DNA of 64,000 nt. It comes from Anthopleura xanthogrammica (lineage: Eukaryota > Cnidaria > Anthozoa > Actiniaria > Actiniidae). A program made the translations under genes and the position numbers. The stretch covers positions 18,997,730-19,061,729 of the forward strand of contig OZ025207.1 of the NCBI GenBank assembly GCA_964019055.1, in the 5' to 3' direction. Numbering within the stretch: position 1 is the stretch's first letter; each line of letters starts with the position of its first letter. Shown in pieces: positions 58,301 through 64,000 of this stretch. Below the pieces are notes generated by a model, which was not told the DNA's origin, made no database searches, and saw only the letters and a list, made by a program, of their open reading frames with translations.

Positions 58301-61012
58301 CACATTCCTCAGGAAAACGAGGGCCTGTCATCATGCCGGATAAACTTCAATATTTACTATTCTAAATTGACATTGTTTGTATTTTGATATAGTGTGAAGA
58401 TGACAAGAAGGATGAAATCCTTAATCAGGTTAAAATCCTTTATCAGACAGAAGTGGTTGAAATCAAGGAGGAAGACATCATACTTGACGTAAGATTTTGG
58501 GAATGTATTACTGATTCATTACACATTAGGCAGCGCGGCGAGGTCACGATACAGAATTGACAACATCTGGTATTAGTAAAATCATGTGTATAAGTCCAAA
58601 AAGCTTGACCGCATAACCAATAACGGGTCTTTCTTGGTGTTGCAGGAAGTATTGTATTCAAGGTTAGGGTTCTTTGTATTGCAGGGCACTGTTTCGTTCT
58701 AGCATAGTTAATGGAGTGGAACGTTTGGTGTTGATATTTCTTTCCCAGTCTTTTACTTTTATTTTTATTTGCATATCTAAAACATATATTGATTATTGTT
58801 ACATTCTATATAGATTTTTGTAATTGTGTATTTATATATTTTATCCTATCTTTATATATTATTTTGTCATACGTTTGATTGATTGATTGTGAAAGTAAGC
58901 TGCCCGGTAAAACTCCGTTCTCGCTAAGAACAGGACACAAAAGAAAGGCAGATTCAATTCTCAAATTCTCAGATTTTCCAAAAGCCTTTAAAAAGTGATT
59001 TATTATCACCACATACATTTGCTTGGGCTCCCTGTGGTAAATCTAGCACAATATACCCTTTTCAAATTACGGTATTTTATGAATTCGAAAAAGTCATATT
59101 CAGCTTCGAAGCTGTCCATAGTTTGCCGTTAAAAAATTATCGGTCACCCTTTTTGTTTTTGTTTTCAGAAAGTGAAATTTGACTATGGCAGCAAAGAAGA
59201 GGACCCTGTTACAAAGGTGCACTTCTACAAAAAGCAAGAGCCAGACAAAGCCTTTCGTTTTGAAAAAGATGAGGTACATAGATTAACAAAGATTGGTGAA
59301 CACTTGTTTCCATAGCCCAAACTGCCCTTGTTGAGAGACGAGAGGACATTTTGGGGTATGGAAACAAGTATTTACCAACAAGATTTGTGGTGCTATTTTT
59401 GAATTATACAGGGAAGTGACCTCAAAGCGCATGCTCTATTTTACCCTTTCACGCGCGCTATGTTGCTCATCAGATTCGACCTAATGCTTTACACCTTTTT
59501 TAAGAAAGGTCGTAGTGGAGATAAAGGAGATAGGCGATAGGTCACCGAGATCCACGAATAGCTGGAATAACTGCTCTTTTTGAACGGTTTAAAATCGCAA
59601 TGTTAATGACGCTTTTTGCTCTTTACATTTATATTAAGGTTAGCTACATGCTGCCTAAAGTGTTCATCGAATGGAAGATAAGGTTATACCTGCGCAAGGA
59701 GCTGGACGAAGCTAAAACAGATCAGTTGAAAAAGTAAGTATCGGCTAAGGTGGTTTCCTTAGAGCGGTTTCAAACGCACGGTAATGACTTACAGCAAGCA
59801 AACCATGCGGTAACACTGAAATGGCTTCTCATTATCTTATGAAAAAATATCACTTTTTATAGTTATATAATGGGATACAAATTCGGTAAATGAATACTGG
59901 TTTCCAATTTGGCCCACTGTCACTCACACACACTACCACTACGTTATATTTTCTATGCATACAACTCAACTCACATGTTAATTTTTACGGAGTGAGAAAA
60001 ACCAGAGTACCTGGAGAAAAAACCTTCGTGGGAACCTCTTCGTGTGACTCATCCAATCACAACGGCTGCGTAGTTACGGCTACACGTACGATTAGGGGAT
60101 TTATGTGTCGTTAAAACTGGGTCGAGTTGGCATTACAGTGCATCGTGGGACTGTTTTAATTTAGAGGGAGATATTTCCAAGATGGCGTCTATTTCGTCCA
60201 CTTAAACAGTCCCACAATGCACTGTAATGTCAACTCGACCCAGTTTTACCCTTAATCTTGGAATGGCTAATACGAACACGAATCCCCCCCGGCGGCGTTT
60301 AGAGCGGTTTTTGTATAAGTGGGAAAGGATACGCCATATCAGTAGTCATACATATCGTATCTTTGGAAGACACTGTGGGAATCCATTTCAATGTTAAGGC
60401 ATATCGTACGTATACGTGCTGCAAGTCAGTACCGTATGTTTCCCATCATGCATTCGAACATTATTCATTCGATGCAACTGTCAAACTCTTGAAATTAAAA
60501 AGAATAAATAAAAATTTTCCTTTTTCATAGCGGATTTGACCAATGGTTCCAACAACAGGTAAAGCCCTTATGCAAATAACTGGCTAAAATTAGAAATAAG
60601 GCTTACCCAGAATTTTTATATCTTTGAAAGATTCTTTTTCTCGTAAAGAGGAATGAAGGAAGGAAGGAAGGAAGGAAGGAAGGAAGGAAGGAAGGAAAAG
60701 CTAGTGAAGGCGCTGTTACACTACGTAATTTCTCACGCAGCTTGTCTCGCAACAAAACTGGATACACTATGATATAGTCTTGATCGCGCGTAAATTAGTT
60801 ATTGCCCAGTCTTTTACAATCACATGTGTGGCAAAACATGCTTAAAGTATTTGTATCCTACTCTGTCAATGCATCTGCAACGCACTCTTTATCTTGCAAC
60901 AAAATTGTAAGAGAAGGAACATTGTCTAGACTAACGACTTCTTAAACGTTTCCAATAGGGTGCCAACGATGATGCAGTGGTCATGGCAGATGCGATCCCC
61001 GAGAACAACTAA
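51844..61012 (+). CDS. SAMHD1-like: SAMHD1-like dNTP triphosphohydrolase, gene C (16 exons)
   Basis: Exons: 51844-51864, 51976-52078, 52584-52641, 52759-52871, 53619-53695, 54799-54930, 55168-55209, 56127-56224, 56502-56663, 57485-57620, 58046-58126, 58393-58488, 59169-59273, 59639-59733, 60531-60558, 60959-61012. Total 1401 nt, 466 residues, no SAM domain. HD-domain residues R55, H58 (AHNRFEHS), H96-D97 (LCHDLG), H125 and D194 ([11 protein letters not shown]) are present. Allosteric-site D28, Q33, R36, R236, K238 and N242 and substrate-site L41, R250 and Y258 are kept, so it should act like canonical SAMHD1. It has one exon (57485-57620) where gene B has two, and lacks about a dozen residues there. 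The C-terminus ends AIPENN without basic residues, unlike gene A. Confidence 0.93.
52106..52356. repeat. Two (AAT)n microsatellites in gene C intron 2
   Basis: AAT triplets run at about 52106-52134 and 52297-52356. Confidence 0.9.
53733..53942. mobile_element. ACTCCCG-type MITE, copy 2
   Basis: ACTCCCGTTTCGAGTTCTC and its mirror bound 210 bp in gene C intron 5, flanked by AT. The core is in opposite orientation to the copy at 831-1022. Both ends are intact here. Confidence 0.85.
53944..54411. mobile_element. Nested inverted repeats in gene C intron 5
   Basis: Outer ends AAAGTGCCAATAATCCTTCC and GGAAGGGTTATAGGCACTTT. Inside are four copies of GTTTGTGGGTGTT (53977-54034) and a second inverted-repeat element at 54102-54294 (CGATCGCAGGGCTTCAAGTG, mirrored to CACTTGAAGCCCTGCGATCG). 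It is non-coding. Confidence 0.7.
55930..56070. mobile_element. Inverted-repeat element in gene C intron 7
   Basis: GTTGCTCAGCAGATTGCGGT and GTTGC are mirrored by GCAACACCGCAGACCGCCGA and GTAAC around a purine/pyrimidine-rich core. It lies just before exon 8. Confidence 0.6.
59068..59074. other. Transposon excision footprint TA-CGG-TA
   Basis: The matching site in gene A holds the TA-flanked element 5638-5834, which begins CCG and ends CGG. Here TA CGG TA remains: two target TAs and three terminal bases. That is the usual scar of Tc1/mariner-type excision. Confidence 0.6.
60108..60245. mobile_element. GGGTCGAGTTGG-type palindromic element, compact copy
   Basis: TAAAACTGGGTCGAGTTGGC is mirrored by CAACTCGACCCAGTTTTA; the arms run nearly the whole length. 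It lies in the intron before gene C exon 60531-60558, as does its interrupted partner at 6692-7215 in gene A, so it predates the A/C duplication. Confidence 0.8.
60655..60697. repeat. (GGAA)n microsatellite
   Basis: About ten GGAA units; gene A has only a few at 7608-7629. The locus differs in length between the two paralogues. Confidence 0.9.
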
Positions 61013-61299
61013 TTTTCCACAAATAACACTACAAAAAGATTCTTTCTTGGAAGCAAATAATTAAAGCACTGAACTATTTAAGATTAGAATAGACTAATTA
61101 AGAGATCCTTAGAGAAAACACGTAATTAAATCCTAAACGCACGTGACTAGATTCCACGTGATTAGCACGTGATTAAGATCTGAATGTACGTGACAAGTCA
61201 CGTGTCATTCATATAATCAATGCCAGAATAGCATTATATAGAGACATGAACGAGGGAATTAGTGAATGCAGAACAAGGCTGAAAAACGCATGCGCTTGC

Positions 61300-61305
61300 A
61301 ATAAA
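61300..61305 (+). terminator. AATAAA polyadenylation signal, gene C
   Basis: AATAAA lies 288 bp after the gene C stop codon. The DNA between differs from that after gene A from about 61100. Confidence 0.4.
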
Positions 61306-64000
61306 TGCCAGTATCTTATTTTATCACATCAATATATTCATTATGGGGAATTTGTCTTCTTAATTTTAAGCTAGTGTTGTCAACATGTGAGTTGAGAGTT
61401 CTAGAGGAAAAGGTAGTGAGTGTGGAATGGAATGTGTTCATTCTCGTACCCAGAGCCTTCTCAACTTTCTATCGAAAGATCTTAAGCTTGATCTGGGCAA
61501 CCCTAAAAATATATCAAATTTCATTGGCTGTTGATAATAACATAGCAATGAGCTCTGATTTGTTAATAGGATAAACAAACTTACCAAAGGAAACCAAGCA
61601 AGCCAAATCAACTAGAACGGTTATATATCTTTGAATCTTGAATCAAATCCTATTTCCATTTGTGGAACATATAAACTTTTGCAAACAGAAGTCGTAAACA
61701 AGCCGTAAACAACAGAAAGGTTGAGCCAGCATTTTATAGTCAGCGATCCTGAGATAGAGCATGCGCTCTGACGACCTGGTCGCAAGATTCTGGCTTCCGG
61801 TCAGTAGGGTTTCCCAGAGCCTACGATTTGGCTAATGAGTAGGGTCTGGGAACGAGAATGGGAATGTGTCGTAAACGTAAACACCCATAGCCTCTGTTCA
61901 GGGAGACTCGGCAATTTACAGTGAATGACTCCCTGTATCACGACTTAAAATTTAAAAGAACTTGATTGAAATCAGTGCTAATATTCGTTTGTTTTTATAA
62001 TTATAAGTATGTACAACACAACTTTATTATTGGGAAAACTTATGCTGACTTGAATACAACTGTCGTGACTGCGTTTTAGCATATATTTTCACTGCCGATG
62101 GCTATAAACAAAAATGTAATATTTTATGTAGCAACTCGAGCCAACATTTGCCTTCCCTGCTGAGCTACCAGACAACTGGGTTTGACAGTTGAGTAAACCG
62201 CCTGAGGTACTAAATACAACAGTTGCTCAATTAACGTTATTCAGGCTTATTGCGAAACACGCCAACTATAACTGCATGGAAAGATTTCTCTCTTTTCTAA
62301 ATATGATACAGGATGATCAACTGAAAATATTTCTTTTAGTACAATACATTTTTTTATGCTTCTTATCTAATTTCTTCAAGAAAAAAATTGTTTTTTTGAA
62401 CTAGAAAAATTAGATAAACAAAGTTCTAAGAATCTGGCTTTTGTCTAAGCGGAGAATTTTTGAAGACCTTGAAGACATGTTAGAAAGGAGGGTTTAAAAA
62501 ACACTGAATATTTTCAAATGACATAAAAACACATTGGTATCTGAGGAGAAATTTTAGGAGATTTTTCCCGCAGACTTGAGGAAGATCTTAGTGACAGCAA
62601 TGGCAAATAGAATTGAAAAAAAAAAAAAAATTAAGAAAAAGATATTCAAAATTTACATAATAGGCAAAAAAAATTCCCAAAACTGATAACTTTTGACAAA
62701 GGCACAGTAGAATTTTGGGGACCAGCGTAATTTCGAGAAAAATATGAAAATCTTGGCACGAGTGAGACGGCACAAATGTGACACCAAAAATAAACAATTA
62801 CAAGCTGAGATGGTAAGAACACCAGGCGGAATTCGACCAATCTAACAACAATGTTTACATAATGTGGTTTACCGGCTATAACAACTTAAATGCCTCTCTC
62901 TAAATGTATTATTAACCACAGCTCGCTAAATACTGGCTACTTGAAGATCATTGTATTTTCTTTGGCACCATCTACCCAAAAACTGTCATACAAATCCTCT
63001 TATTTTCTCTAATTTAACACCTACATTTCACAAATAACTGAGAAAGCATCTAAGAGGGCAAATTCGGAATTTAACACACCATTTGATTCAAGAATCCAAG
63101 GAGAAAACATAGAAAACTCATCTTATTGAAGTATTCTTGTGCGAATATTACCTGGAATATCTTCCCTACATTTTGAAAACATCGAGTCTGGGAGTTTGCT
63201 CAATTGTGTAAGTATTTATCAATAATGTTTTAAGCTAATAGAAAAATAATTTCACCAAGTGGTTGTTTTGACAAACACTTAAGTGAACATACGGTATATT
63301 TATTTTAAACAAACGAAAACTCTCAAGGAATCCCATCATAAAATAAGATTATCAACAGCTAAAACAACAGCCATAAAATACCCTAGATTTATCAAAAAAA
63401 AAAAAAAAAAATTTAAAAAAAATTCATATTTTCTTTCCTCATTGAGTTTAGAACGCAACGTCTTTTATTGTCGGTGGCATGACGATTCATAATCTCATCA
63501 TAGTCTGCAAGGGTCTTTCAGTTAACCAAATATTAAATAAAATTAATTCTAAAGAAACTGCAATATTTTATTTTTTTGAAAAAGATTTAGCGATGAGGTT
63601 TTTGAGTTTAATATATCTTCTTAGCATAAACTAATGCTAAACCATTACAGAGGCGACTAACAGTTGACTCAGCATGAACAAAACTTCGGTTTTTTATCTA
63701 TAGCATAATAGTTATTATGTGAAATATTTATTTTTGCCAAGCAATTCTCGCTTCCCCTTATCAAGTTTGACACCTCTACTACCAGAATCCTTTTCGTAGT
63801 TCCTTTTGTTGGCCTAAATAACACCATTATCTTGCGACTCCCAAAGAAGTTCAAACATTTGAATAAGAAAAAGAATTTGAAGATATTCTGGTGGTAGTGG
63901 TATCAAGACGTAATAAGGGGATTGGTGAATTTTTGTTTCTTCATTAAAATGCGAACGAAGGGCGATATAGCATTTTGAGAGTTGTTTTTTTTTATTTAGA
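61306..64000. other. Downstream region without recognised gene
   Basis: 61742-62238 is the copy of 8483-8982. The rest is AT-rich with poly-A tracts (62618-62630, 63395-63410). ORFs of 60-90 codons are unrecognised and have no exon-like borders that could be supported. No B-type terminal cassette like 9894-11622 follows gene C within the window. Confidence 0.5.

Noticed and set aside
61305..61574. 89-codon ORF downstream of gene C
   Set aside because: No recognisable domain, no splice context and no copy elsewhere in the window.

Overview
The window is eukaryotic: AT-rich DNA, short GT-AG-bounded coding exons, long introns and dense transposable-element debris. The mix of element types (many short inverted-repeat elements, Penelope-like and CR1/L2-like retroelement pieces) and a SAMHD1 family without an N-terminal SAM domain suggest an invertebrate, most likely a cnidarian such as an anthozoan. 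That assignment is an inference. Only one gene family is recognisable: the HD-domain dNTP triphosphohydrolase SAMHD1, in tandem and always on the + strand.

Layout. (1) Positions 1-7979: last eight coding exons of a SAMHD1 gene (gene A; its 5' part lies outside the window). (2) Positions 9894-11622: an orphan set of three intact terminal exons (cassette A') that resembles the end of gene B, not gene A. (3) Positions 11623-25440: copies of the DNA that follows gene B (including a LINE reverse-transcriptase fragment), then an array of repeated promoter / noncoding-first-exon modules broken up by transposons. (4) Positions 25448-39878: complete 17-exon gene B (505 codons plus stop). (5) Positions 39879-51839: spacer with the second LINE copy, a second set of promoter modules, a 3.16-kb tandem duplication, a Mutator-like element and Penelope-like debris carrying a hammerhead-like motif. 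(6) Positions 51844-61012: complete 16-exon gene C (466 codons plus stop), a close relative of gene A in exons and introns. (7) Positions 61013-64000: no gene recognised.

How it fits together. A and C are one type and B another. Block 185-8982 matches 56262-62238, and block 9300-14000 matches 33040-42660 (the latter interrupted by insertions), so the cluster grew by segmental duplication; a deletion or unequal crossover apparently fused the end of an A-type unit to intron 14 of a B-type unit. All catalytic HD residues are kept in B and C. B differs at positions equivalent to human L150, K354, N358 and Y374, which contact the deoxyribose or allosteric nucleotide, so B may have changed substrate or effector use. 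The coding first exons of B and C both start just behind a splice acceptor, and upstream of both lie several near-identical modules with CRE-like, STAT/GAS-like and TATA-like sites followed by a GTGAGT donor, suggesting several alternative promoters per gene. The exon models come from reading splice signals and homology by eye and have not been checked with transcripts.
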